Source: Eledone cirrhosa
Taxonomy: Eukaryota; Mollusca; Cephalopoda; Octopoda; Eledonidae
NCBI GenBank assembly: GCA_964016885.1
Contig: OZ024742.1
Location: 357,385,566 to 357,449,565 of the forward strand
Direction: 5' to 3'
DNA length: 64,000 nt
The notes beneath the pieces were generated by a model. It was not told where the DNA came from. It did not search any database and saw nothing but the letters and a program-made list of their open reading frames with translations. A program made the translations under genes and the position numbers. This document shows positions 35,985-45,291 of the stretch, one piece after another; positions within the stretch are counted from its first letter, which is position 1, and each line of letters begins with the position of its first letter.

Positions 35985-36252
35985 AGCATTGTGTAAAAAA
36001 ATCCAACTGGCCCAAATGGGGTTCCTTCAAAGGGTCTTTGGAATAACATTACTCAGTAAAATGTGTAGCTCAGAGATTAGAAAGTCGCTCCAGGTAGAGC
36101 TCCTACTTCTCCAAATTGTGAGATCAGAAATATAATACTATGGACATGTGATTAGAATGTCTCAGGAAAGAATTGCTGGCCAGATTTTATTGGCAAAGTG
36201 AACTGGCAGGAGACTGAGGGATTGACACTGAGTAAGATGGTTGGATAACATC
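35985..36252 (+). pseudogene. L2/Rex1-like LINE C-terminal fragment, copy 2
   Basis: In frame: QLAQMGFLQRVFGITLLSK, SSEIRKSLQVELLLLQIVRS, then after a TAA, YYGHVIRMSQERIAGQIL and TGRRLRD. This matches the widespread LINE C-terminal pattern MxFLRRVxGxSLxD..RIERxQLRWFGHLxRMP. It is interrupted at 36,252 by a hAT-like MITE; sequence resembling the LINE resumes for about 20 bases after 36,540. Confidence 0.75.
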
Positions 36253-36539
36253 CATGGCTGGATTTAGACTCTGGGGGTCCCGAGACACTTCGGGGTTTGG
36301 GAATTCCTTCATAGACAAAAAGTGAGAATACACAGCAAACCCCCAGTTTTACATATCAAAGTAAGTTGCCTTGGCACAAGTAATTGGAATTGAAAAGTTA
36401 TACATACAATTATTCGATTCAAACATTCTAACCATCCTAAAACTAAAAATCCTAGCTAGTGCCCCACCCACCCACCCAACCACCCACTGCAGAGAGCCCA
36501 ATGTAATTGCCCACTTTGGCCCCATTGAATCCAGCCCTG
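36253..36539 (+). mobile_element. hAT-like MITE, 287 bp, copy 1
   Basis: The ends are CATGGCTGGATT and AATCCAGCCCTG, 11 of 12 inverted matches. The flanks are ATAACATC (36,245-36,252) and ATAACATA (36,540-36,547), a 7/8 match of the 8-bp size typical of hAT. The interior blocks GAATTGAAAAGTTATACATA and CATTCTAACCATCCTAAAAC recur inverted at 62.8-63.06 kb. No transposase. Confidence 0.78.
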
Positions 36540-36559
36540 ATAACATATATGAGCTCAGC

Positions 36560-37560
36560 TGTTGTCTCTGTATTGCTTTTGAGACAGGTATCCACGCAGT
36601 GTTCTAATTGCATGTTCAGTCCTTCTTTGCGGATAGTTCTGCAGATAACTGTGGTTATGCCTTCGCTGAGATGTGGTAATTTCATGAAGCAGGTGTTAAA
36701 GGTCTTATGTTTGCGGCGCCTTCGATTCTCAAGTCGATTCACTGTGGATGTTGGGTAACCGTTTGGCTTTGGTACATCTATGATGGGTGCAATGTAAGTG
36801 AACTAGTCATCTGTCTTGCTATATTTTTTCTGTTCATTTCTTATGTATGCGGTTTTAGCACCAAGGGGAAGGGCTGATCTATAATGTACAAAGAGATCTC
36901 TGCTGGCAGCTTTCTTATAGAAGTTGGTGTATATAGTACCTTCATCTGTTACTCTAAGCTGGAGTCCAACAGAGACAAGGAACCATTTTTATTGGGGTGT
37001 TCTGTGCTAAATCATATGTTGTTATCTATGTTTGAAATTGCTATAGATACTATGTAGCCCCTTCACAGGATAATGTGAGGATGAGTATATGATCTATGTA
37101 TTGAGTGAAGAAAACACAGGAGTGGTAGGTGTTGAGCGCTCGACATTCCAATTGGTTTATGTATGTGATGGCTAGAAGGCCTGAAAGACTGGACCCCATG
37201 GGTAGGCCTGTTGTTTGTATGTGTGGTAGTGGAAAGTGAAATATGTATTTTTTACAATGACGGATAGAAGCTGATATATGTCTTGTAGAGTGAAGCCAAA
37301 GCAATATAGGTTGTATAAAATAACGCTGTCAGTCACTAGGTTGACCGATGGATGAGCAGGTACTGTCATGTAGAGGGAGACAACGTCGAGGCTAAAGCCA
37401 TATCTGTTGAGTTTAAGTTGGTTAGGTTGTAGTTGATGTAGTCTTTGTATGAGTTCGTCGGAGCTGCTGACATGTCCAGGAAAAGTAGCAAGCGTTGGCT
37501 TGACAATCTGTGAGAGGAACCAAGAGATTTTATAGAGGGGTGCTTCTGGTCTAATCTGTA
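36560..37560 (-). pseudogene. Penelope-like element RT fragment
   Basis: On the minus strand: PLYKISWFLSQIVKP, SSDELI, YGFSLDVVSLYMTVPAHPSV, DIYQLLSVIVKNTYFTFHYH, a frameshift near 37,215, TTGLPMGSSLSGLLAITYIN, FFTQYIDHILILT, then after more breaks FNTCFMKLPHLSEGITTVIC. This is the RT order of Penelope-like elements. The catalytic box reads YIDH where the family has Y-x-D-D (about 37,085-37,105), so the second aspartate is lost. No GIY-YIG domain remains on this copy. Confidence 0.85.
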
Positions 37561-37574
37561 GGTTTATACATGTA

Positions 37575-37614
<40 letters not shown>

Positions 37615-37668
37615 AACGAGTAGGACCCCGACAGCTGAGCTGAAGCCGTTTCGACGGCTAATTCTAGA
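37561..37668. repeat. (TA)n followed by 56-bp motif shared with 41.2 kb
   Basis: TA repeats at 37,571-37,612. Then GAACGAGTAGGACCCCGACA..CTGAAGCCGTTTCGACGGCT..AATTCTAGAC, nearly the same as one arm of the palindrome at 41,217-41,336. It contains a GCCGT/ACGGC stem closing a TTCG loop. Confidence 0.8.
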
Positions 37669-38249
37669 CTAAATGAACATTTTTATCCTGGTATTTGAAT
37701 AGCCGAGCTTCTCAGGGTGTAATTCCATATATGGTAAAAGTGATTGTCACAAGGATTCGTCAAAAGTTTGTTGTTGAGACATAATAATTCTATCATGGCA
37801 ATTTGTGGAGGGAAGGGTAGCTGAACCTGCCAGTAGAAGAAAGAGGGAGAGGGGGTGGAAGAAACCCAGACGTGCGTTGATAGTGCCAACTACGGCAGGG
37901 CAGGAGGTCAAAGAAGATACTATGGGGGAGGAAGTCGAAACAATAAGTAAAACAATATGGGGTAAATATATAGAAAAATAGCGGGAGTGTTAAAAAACAA
38001 TTAAGTGTCAAGAAAAAAACAATTTCTGGTTACTATAACCTAAGGACAGCTATCAAGTCTCTCACTGGTACTGCTAGACTAAAGAAAGGTTTACTAGGTG
38101 GGACGGAATTATAATGAGACCCTTTTAAGAGGTATAAGTAAACAACCGAATATATCTTACGGTAACGGGTCAACAAGTGGGGGGCCAAAATACTAAAGAA
38201 ACTACCACGAAATAATAAATCAGAATCCCGAGACCAGTACGAAATAAAG
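37669..38249. other. Region upstream of PLE ORF, no domain recognised
   Basis: Probably the 5' part or UTR of the plus-strand PLE that follows; no conserved motif was seen before about 38,250. Confidence 0.4.
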
Positions 38250-39749
38250 GTTTCTACCCGGTTTCTATCAGGCTTATAAACCCAACGAAGTCCGACATAG
38301 GGAGAATCAGCAAAAAAATCCGAGACCGCGTGATACCAAAAGTTAAGCAACACGCCAGACTTAGCCTATGGGTCAATACCCAGGAAGTGATCTCATGGTT
38401 CAGCACTATGGAGGAAGAACGAGACACTAAATTCATCCAGTTTGACATAGAGAGTTACTATGCTTCAATCACCTTACCGCTTCCTTACGGCTGCCTTGGA
38501 CTTCGCCGAAACACTTGTGCCCATCACCGACCAGGAAAGAAACATCATCCTCCACGCCAGGAAGATAGTCTTACTCTTCGACAACTCCAAATGGATAAAG
38601 AGAGCTCCCGACTCACCCTTCGACGTCAGCATGGGCGCGACGGATTCGGCCGAGGTCACAGATCTTATAGGATTATTCCTAATAGCCAAACTCACCGATT
38701 TGTTTCCTGCATTCGGCGGTGGATTGTACCGTGATGATGGGCTCCTTACCCTTAAAGGGTACAACCCCAGTAGTACAGATCGGGTCCGTAAACAATTAAT
38801 CAGCTTCTTCCGCGACTGCGGATTTAAAATAACCCTACAAACGTACCTGACCCGAGTTAACTTCCTGGATGTTACCCTTGACCTCGATAATGATCTGTAC
38901 TACCCATACAGGAAACCTAACGACAACCTGCACTACATCCACCGCCGGTCAAACCATCCTAGGAACATCACCAATAACCTGGTTAAAAACATCTCCCTCC
39001 GCATATCTCGTTTGTCAGCTAATGAGCAGATATTCGAGGAACATGCGCCTTACTACAACCAGCCCCTCAAGCGGAGTGGTTTCCGGGAGGAAATATCCTA
39101 CTATCAAGCTTCCATTAGCGGAACCAGCAGGTGACACCGCCGCTCACGCAACGTAACATGGTTCAATCCTCCCCACAACGCAGAAGTGACAACTCCTATC
39201 GGGAAAATCTTCTTTAGGCTCATTGAAAAACACTTCCCACTACAACACCGCTACCACAACATAATTAACAAAAATACCATCAAACTCTCCTACAGCACCA
39301 CACCAAACTTTGCACAAAACATCGTCTCTTCTAACAACAAAAAACTCAACCCCCATGGAAGAAATAACCGAAATAGCAGTGGAGAGCCGACCAGGAGGTG
39401 CAACTGTACTGATGGATCCATTTTCCCCCTCAACAACAGATGCAGAGATCTTAATGTGATCTACCAGTGCAACGTGAGGACGGACACCTCCAACAAAGCC
39501 TATATAGGATTAACCACATGTGACTTCAAGACCCGGTTATACCAACACAGACATACATTCCGAAACCCGGCCCAGCCTCACGCCACTACACTTTCGGGCC
39601 ACATATGGGACCTCAAGGATAACAATATTACCTATGATCTCACTTGGAGATTACTGTCCAGAGCCAACTCTTACACGGAGGACGCCGTCCGTGCAATTTA
39701 TGCTCGGAGGAAACTTTACAACTGCTGTTCTCGACGGACCAACTCCTAA
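38250..39749 (+). pseudogene. PLE-type RT plus GIY-YIG endonuclease, nearly intact
   Basis: Reading +: RLINPTKSDIGRISKK, EVISWFSTMEEERDTKFIQF, FDIESYYASI (first catalytic Asp), a one-base frameshift near 38,485, ALDFAETLVPITDQERN, SPFDVSMGATDSAEVTDLIG, the catalytic GLYRDDGLL (YRDD at 38,727-38,738), RVNFLDVTLDL, then TGA at 39,132-39,134 in frame, RNVTWFNPP, and a GIY-YIG nuclease NVIYQCN..KAYIGLTTCDFKTRLYQH (about 39,455-39,560). It ends TAA at 39,747-39,749. Two lesions only, so this is the youngest-looking ORF in the window. RT with a C-terminal GIY-YIG domain marks Penelope-like elements; the YRDD form and the N-terminal layout differ from the other two PLE fragments here, so it is a separate lineage. 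Confidence 0.85.
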
Positions 39750-40557
39750 ACAAGAAAGATGAACTGGTAACTGCATGTAAACACCGATTGCGTAGGACTT
39801 ACCTCGCCCTCAAACTCCATAATGACCCGGGGGGGGTAGACTAGGGCTATAACACCCCACTTGCCGATTTTGTATCGGGTAACCCCTGCTTGCAAAGGTA
39901 GACCTAATATCTTCTTCTATATCTTTTTATCACTGCCTCTAGATTTCCTTCTCCCCCCCATCCCTCCCTAATCCTTCCACCCCAGTCCTCTTTCTTTGTC
40001 GTCGTCCTTTTACTTTCTCGCCCACCCGAGGCAGCCCCTCGGTCCCTTGTAGCCTCAGTACCACCCCCATCCCCTAATCTATGATAGATTTGGCCGACTC
40101 CGCTTTTTATAGCAGATGTGTTAGACCCCGGATACGAGCCTTCTTATACGATGGCCGCACTTTTTCCGTGCTTTCTATATTTCTTAGCGGTATCTTTGCT
40201 TAAATTTCTCGTATATCAGTATTTATTTATTTTTTATTTATTTATTTATTTATTTATTATTATTTTGTGTGTGGGGGGGGGGGGGGGGAGGAATTCTGAA
40301 TTAATTTTCCGTATCAAATTTTACATATACTTCGTACGAGCATTTAAGTAGTTTGCACTAGAATTTGTGTAGCGTGGCGGCACCCTTAGAGATAGTATTA
40401 GTATTTTTTTCGGGATTCTGAATTATTATTTCGTATTAGTTTATTTTTTTGCACTGGGTGGTTGCTGGCCTTGTGCCTGGGTAGAAACCTTTATTTCGTA
40501 CTGGTCTCGGGACTCTGATTTATTATTTCGTGGCAAAATACATTATATATACATCCA
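39750..40557. other. Putative PLE 3' region and low-complexity sequence
   Basis: Pyrimidine-rich stretch 39,905-40,080, TTTA repeats 40,218-40,262, a G-run at 40,268-40,287. No gene. The first part probably belongs to the preceding PLE. Confidence 0.45.
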
Positions 40558-41003
40558 TTTGTCACTACTTTAAAACAATAGCTTACGGTCTTCAAAATGC
40601 TTTTAATTAAGCATAAAGTGTATTGCAAAATACATTATATATACATCCATATATATATTACTATTTCAGAGCTCCAATTCTAATTTTTAATTTCTGCCTG
40701 ACCGACAACCGCTCTGCATAATCAGCTCCTGATTATTTACTAGATTTCTCTAAGAATATAACATCATTGATCTCAGTAGACAGGTGGGGTAGTTGGCCTT
40801 GATAAGCTTCAACCAAAGCGAAACATGTGATGTCGGCTTATCTCCCCTGTTTGCTGAGATCAAAGTGAGTGAATTTGTCACTACATTAAAACAATAGCTT
40901 ACGGTCTTCAAAATGCTTTTAATTAAGCATAAAGTGTATTGCAAAATACATTATATATACATCCATATATATATTGCTATTTCAGAGCTCCAATTCTAAT
41001 TTT
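40558..41003 (+). mobile_element. Retrozyme-like partial tandem, 316-bp unit
   Basis: The block TTTGTCACTAC..TTAAAACAATAGCTTACGGTC through CTCCAATTCTAATTTTT occurs at 40,558-40,690 and again at 40,874-41,003 with a handful of differences. The first unit (316 bp) holds a decayed hammerhead at 40,795-40,838; the second stops before reaching it. No ORF. Tandem units of this size with a type I hammerhead are the hallmark of animal retrozymes, small non-coding retroelements copied through circular RNA. The assignment is inferred from structure alone. Confidence 0.6.
40795..40838 (+). ncRNA. Decayed hammerhead ribozyme
   Basis: Order: helix I strand GGCC; core TTGATAA (consensus CTGATGA, so C3 and G8 are changed); helix II GCTT-CAACCA-AAGC; GAAA (40,820-40,823); helix III CAT-GTG-ATG; cleavage triplet GTC (40,832-40,834); helix I return GGCT. 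All three helices and the GAAA box are intact, but the two core changes should abolish cleavage. Confidence 0.7.
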
Positions 41004-41019
41004 TGTATATATATATTTA

Positions 41020-41145
41020 TATATATGAATATATATATATACATACATACATACATATATATATATATATACATATATAAATACGTATATATATATACAT
41101 ATATATATACATATATATACATATATATATATACATATAACGAAG
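41020..41145. repeat. TA/CATA microsatellite
   Basis: TATATA interrupted by CATACA and CATATA units. Reading frames across it are low-complexity only. Confidence 0.9.
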
Positions 41146-41216
41146 GAAATGTGGTAAGGAACCAAGTGGACCATAACGCATCAAAGTACTCAATACTTAG
41201 GGTAGTAGAGTGGGTA

Positions 41217-41336
41217 ATAGGAACAAGTAAGACCCCGAAGGCTGAGCTCAAGCCGTTTCGACGGCTAATTCTGGACTGCAGAATTAGCCGTCGAAACGGC
41301 TTGAGCTCAGCCGCCGGGGTCTTACTTGTTCCTATA
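41217..41336. repeat. Near-perfect palindrome, about 55-bp arms
   Basis: Left arm TAGGAACAAGTAAGACCCCG..GCCGTTTCGACGGCTAATTC (41,217-41,273) and its reverse complement (about 41,279-41,336), with a spacer of a few bases around CTGGACTGCAG. Each arm carries the GCCGT-TTCG-ACGGC hairpin. The same arm occurs singly at 37,613-37,668. Confidence 0.9.
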
Positions 41337-41339
41337 TAA

Positions 41340-41370
<31 letters not shown>

Positions 41371-41456
41371 TGTATTTATATATATATACGTATATATATA
41401 TATGTATATATATGTATATATATACGTATATATATATATGTATATATATGTATATA

Positions 41457-41502
<46 letters not shown>

Positions 41503-41655
41503 TATATACATATATATATACATATATATATATACATATATATACATATATATATATATACATATATATACATATATATATATACATATATATATATAAA
41601 CATATACATATATATATATATATATATACATATATATATACATATATATATATAT
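41337..41655. repeat. TA/CATA/TATG microsatellite
   Basis: About 320 bp of TATATA with CATATA on the right and TATGTA on the left half, so the block is close to self-complementary. Many open frames, none coding. Confidence 0.95.
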
Positions 41656-41656
41656 A

Positions 41657-42070
41657 CATATATTGTTATACTTTGGGAGGGTCATGTTGCCAATAAGAAA
41701 CACACGCACCAGTTGCTTTCACTTCAATTTATTATATATTTATAAATTTATAAATTTACAAACTTATAAATTTCTGGTTGGTTGGTTGGTTCCACAACCA
41801 GATAGTTGTTTATATATAGTCATAGTCCTTTCGTAACACACTCTGTGACCTCTTCAGTGACTGGGGATTCCTTTCTTCGTTTCTGTGCCTTTCCTTTCTT
41901 CTATCCTATGCCATTTTGTTTCTGTGTGTGTGTTGTGTGCTCAGTTTGCGCATGCGCCACATCCGGGTGTCTGTGTGTGTTTGTGTTCATTTATCTATTT
42001 GTTTATTTATTTATTTATTTATTGTTGGTTGGTTGTTTGTTCTATGTGTGTGTGTGTTTTTATTTTATCC
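41657..42070 (-). mobile_element. PLE copy D1, 3' terminal region (pLTR-like)
   Basis: Sequence from TATTGTTATACTTTGGGAGG to the GIY-YIG stop codon; it is near identical to 52,636-53,085. Includes ATAAATTTATAAATTT-type repeats, a fourfold TGGT run, and a hammerhead-like core (41,818-41,862). It lies downstream of the ORF on the sense (-) strand. Confidence 0.85.
41818..41862 (-). ncRNA. Hammerhead-like core in PLE terminus (D1)
   Basis: Minus strand: AGTCA-CTGAAGA-G-GTCAC-loop-GTTAC-GAAA-GGAC-TA-TGACT. Helix I is AGTCA/TGACT; helix III would be a single G-C pair; the cleavage triplet is CTA. Helix II has one mismatch here and there is an extra G after CTGAAGA, so it is a candidate only. Confidence 0.45.
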
Positions 42071-42706
42071 TTAATTGTAAGTTGTGATGTTGCTGTTCCA
42101 CTCATATTTTCTATTTAATTTTGGTTTTAATTCTTTTATGCTTACTGCCTCTGTAATTTGCCTAAACATTGCGTCTTTTCTGTGTGTGGATTCTATTTTT
42201 ATTTCTATGCTCTCTAATCTACCCCTGTGTTCTATCTTAGCATGTTGGTAGAGCCCAGATGATTCTTTATTATCTTGGAGGTCTCGCCAGTGTTCATTTA
42301 TTCGTTCCCCTATACTACGAGCTGTCTCACCTATGTACACTATATTTTTGTTTCTACATTGTCCTTCAGTACATCTTATGCTATACACTACATTTCTAGT
42401 TTTACAGTTAATATGGGGGCTTAATTTACAGGTTATACATTTCATATCTATACATGAGGGTCTTTGGAACGGGTATGTCTTGCTAATAAGTGTTTTTACG
42501 GAGGTACCAGGTCTTTCTACTATCTTAATATTGAGATTATGTTTATTTAGGGCCCTTCTAAATTTGTAGGCTAGTTCGCCTCTAGGAGTTGTATTGATGA
42601 ACATTACACTCTGGTATTTATTGCTATCATACCATGAGTTTATTCTATTGGCCTTGTTCCTAGTTCTTTCTATTCTATTCCAAAATTTGCTCCTATATAT
42701 CAACAT
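42071..42706 (-). CDS. PLE copy D1, C-terminal GIY-YIG endonuclease (partial ORF)
   Basis: An intact 211-codon frame covering the end of a Penelope-like polyprotein. It starts inside the RT thumb region (MFINTTPRGELAYKFRRALN), has the Cys-rich linker CIDMKCITCKLSPHINCKT, then GIY-YIG motifs VVYSIRC and NIVYIGETARSIGERINEH, then AMFRQITEAVSIKELKP, ending at TAA 42,071-42,073. The endonuclease nicks DNA to prime integration. The RT is missing upstream (the element stops near 42,720), so it cannot be autonomous; the first Met is simply the first in frame. Confidence 0.88.
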   Translation of the reverse strand: MLIYRSKFWNRIERTRNKANRINSWYDSNKYQSVMFINTTPRGELAYKFRRALNKHNLNIKIVERPGTSVKTLISKTYPFQRPSCIDMKCITCKLSPHINCKTRNVVYSIRCTEGQCRNKNIVYIGETARSIGERINEHWRDLQDNKESSGLYQHAKIEHRGRLESIEIKIESTHRKDAMFRQITEAVSIKELKPKLNRKYEWNSNITTYN

Positions 42707-42720
42707 ATGTTGATATGTTG

Positions 42721-42879
42721 ATTTAAAACTGTACTATCCACAAGTGTTTTTTAGCCTTCATATTATGTCCTCCTATTTTATCTGATGAAAACACAAATAT
42801 TATTGCATGATGATGTTTGTTTTTGAAATGCGCATAATAAAATACATGGAACTCCTTTAACCATCTTTTGATCTTATAT
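42721..42879. other. Spacer, no gene seen
   Basis: Unique-looking sequence between the truncated PLE and a microsatellite. A short ATGTTGATATGTTGAT repeat lies at the PLE border. Confidence 0.4.
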
Positions 42880-42900
42880 ATTATATACATATATATATAC

Positions 42901-42947
<47 letters not shown>

Positions 42948-43002
42948 TATATACATATATATATATACATATATATATATATACATATATACATATACAT
43001 AT
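42880..43002. repeat. TACATA microsatellite abutting LINE
   Basis: TATACATATA units run without a gap into codon-level LINE sequence at 43,003. Confidence 0.95.
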
Positions 43003-43773
43003 AAAGGCGTAGGTAGAAACTCCATTTTATGTCCTAAATGCAAAGTATGGGTGCATAAAAGATGTAGTGGGATCACAGGTAGGCTAACTAAGAACATAGA
43101 TTTTACATGTGGCCGGTGCTCTGGTGCAATAAGTAGCAGCAAGTGCCCACAAACTACTAGCTCTTTCAATTGCGCAGAGGGTTCTATAGAAATAGTGGAC
43201 AGCTTCCGTTACCTGGGCGATAAAATCAGCAGTGGGGGAGGGTGCTCTGAAAGTACTGTAGCTAGAGTCAGAACTGGTTGGAAAAAGTTCAGAGAGCTTA
43301 TACCACTATTAGCTGCTAAAGGGTTCTCACTAAAAATGAAAGGCAGGTTGTACGATGCCTGCATACGAACAGCAATGCTGCATGGCAGTGAGACCTGGGC
43401 ATTGTGTGCAGAGGATATACGCAGACTAGAGAGGAACGAAGCTTGCATGCTCCGCTGGATGTGTAACAGTAATATACGTGAACGGCAAAGCATAAACGAA
43501 CTAAGGAATAAATTAGAGATAAGAGGGATCAGATGTTGTTTACTCGAGAGAAGGCTACGTTGGTATGGACACGTGATGCGCATGAAAGTCGATAGCTGTA
43601 TAACAAAGTGCAGGGCAATAAAGATAGACGGTAGTCACGGAATAGGCAGACCTAGAAAAACCTGGGACGAGCTGATAAACTCCGACATCACACACTTACA
43701 CCTCTCCAAGACAATGTCACTGGACCGAGACCTTTGGCGGTACTCAGTAACAGAGAAGACCCGCCTTACCTAA
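43003..43773 (+). CDS. GAT-tailed LINE, C-terminal ORF segment, copy A4
   Basis: Open from the microsatellite to TAA 43,771-43,773 (about 255 LINE codons). Domains: second half of a PHD-like finger ([20 protein letters not shown] ... FTCGRC; C-x2-C, W, H-x2-C, then C-x2-C), a [15 protein letters not shown] turn, the RT connection block [53 protein letters not shown], and [14 protein letters not shown]. The RT catalytic part is lost by 5' truncation, so there is no enzyme activity. No lesion occurs in what remains, so the copy is recent. It would be the C-terminal nucleic-acid-binding end of the LINE replicase. Closest relatives are at 44.7 and 49.8 kb. Confidence 0.9.
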   Translation, partial: KGVGRNSILCPKCKVWVHKRCSGITGRLTKNIDFTCGRCSGAISSSKCPQTTSSFNCAEGSIEIVDSFRYLGDKISSGGGCSESTVARVRTGWKKFRELIPLLAAKGFSLKMKGRLYDACIRTAMLHGSETWALCAEDIRRLERNEACMLRWMCNSNIRERQSINELRNKLEIRGIRCCLLERRLRWYGHVMRMKVDSCITKCRAIKIDGSHGIGRPRKTWDELINSDITHLHLSKTMSLDRDLWRYSVTEKTRLT

Positions 43774-44166
43774 ATATATAGTAAAACCTACTCCAGCCAG
43801 TAGGCATCTCTAACAAATACACCCCGTCCCACCACCCCCACCCGATCCACACCACCCCGTTCTATGTAAAGTTATGTTGGTGCCGCGCCATCGAGGCCGA
43901 AACAAATGAGATCGTGTAGGTGTCACGACAAAAAAACACACAGTCCACGCTGTAATGTGGCCGTGTAGGCAACACGGTAAAAACCTCCCAGACCCACACT
44001 GTAAATGTGGTTGGTGTTAGGAAGGGCATCCAACTGTAGAAAACCTGCCAGACAGTCCTATGCGAGCAAGACAATCACTCTTGCCTCAAGTGGGACTACC
44101 CCCGTCCAAACCCATGCAAGCGTGGAACACGGACGTTAAACGCTGATGATGATGATGATGATGATG

Positions 44167-44168
<2 letters not shown>
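43774..44168 (+). mobile_element. 3' UTR and GAT tail of LINE copy A4
   Basis: Contains one copy of the 112-bp UTR unit (CAGTCCACGCTGTAATGTGG, about 43,941-44,054), then CAGTCCTATGCGAGCAAGAC, CATGCAAGCGTGGAACACGG and (GAT)n at 44,146-44,168. It runs directly into an AT microsatellite. Confidence 0.9.
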
Positions 44169-44683
<515 letters not shown>

Positions 44684-45291
44684 CAATAAGTAGCAGTAAG
44701 TGCCCACGAAATAATAGCTCTTTCAATTGCGCAGAGGGTTCTATAGAAATAGTGGACAGTTTCCGTTACCTGGGTGATAAAATCAGCAGTGGGGTAGGGT
44801 GCTCTGAAAGTACAGTAGCTAGAGTCAGAACTGGTTGGAAAAAGTTCAGAGAGCTTATACCACTATTAGCTGCTAAAGGGTTCTCCCTAAAAATGAAAGG
44901 CAGGTTGTACGATGCCTGCATACGAACAGCAATCTTGCATGGCAGTGAGACCTGGGCATTGTGTGCAGAGGATATACGCAGACTAGAGAGGAACGAAGCT
45001 TGCATGCTCCGCTGGATGTGTAACAGTAATATACGTGAACGGCAAAGCATAAACGAACTAAGGAAAAAATTAGAAATAAGAGGGATCAGATGTTGTTTAC
45101 TCGAGAGAAGACTACGTTGGTATGGACACGTGATGCGCATGAAAGTCGATAGCTGTATAACAAAGTGCAGGGCAATAAAGATAGACGGTAGCCACGGAAT
45201 AGGCAGACCTAGAAAAACCTGGGACGAGCTGATAAACTCCGACCTCACACACACCTCTCCAAGACAATGTCACTGGACCGAGACCTTTGGC
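44684..45291 (+). pseudogene. GAT-tailed LINE C-terminal segment, copy A5
   Basis: About 96-97% like A4: starts in the linker ([18 protein letters not shown]), [15 protein letters not shown], the same RT-connection and C-terminal blocks, then a two-codon deletion near 45,247 and loss of frame. The sequence stops matching A4 at CGAGACCTTTGGC (about 45,291), before the stop codon and 3' UTR, where it is joined to the 5' UTR of another element copy. Confidence 0.88.

Noticed and set aside
41278..41310. Hammerhead in the palindrome (GTCGAAAC)
   Set aside because: There is no CTGANGA box; the segment is a simple GCCGT/ACGGC hairpin.
37613..41336. Pair of LTRs at 37.6 and 41.2 kb bounding one element
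   Set aside because: Only 56 bp are shared, one copy is an inverted pair, and unrelated elements lie between, so an LTR retrotransposon is not supported.
40982..41745. YIYIYI-type frames of 65-225 codons
   Set aside because: Translation of TA/CATA microsatellites in several frames; the one with LINE- or PLE-like residues only reads through the palindrome.
42723..43169. 148-codon minus frame overlapping LINE copy A4
   Set aside because: It is the antisense shadow of the LINE ORF and the microsatellite.
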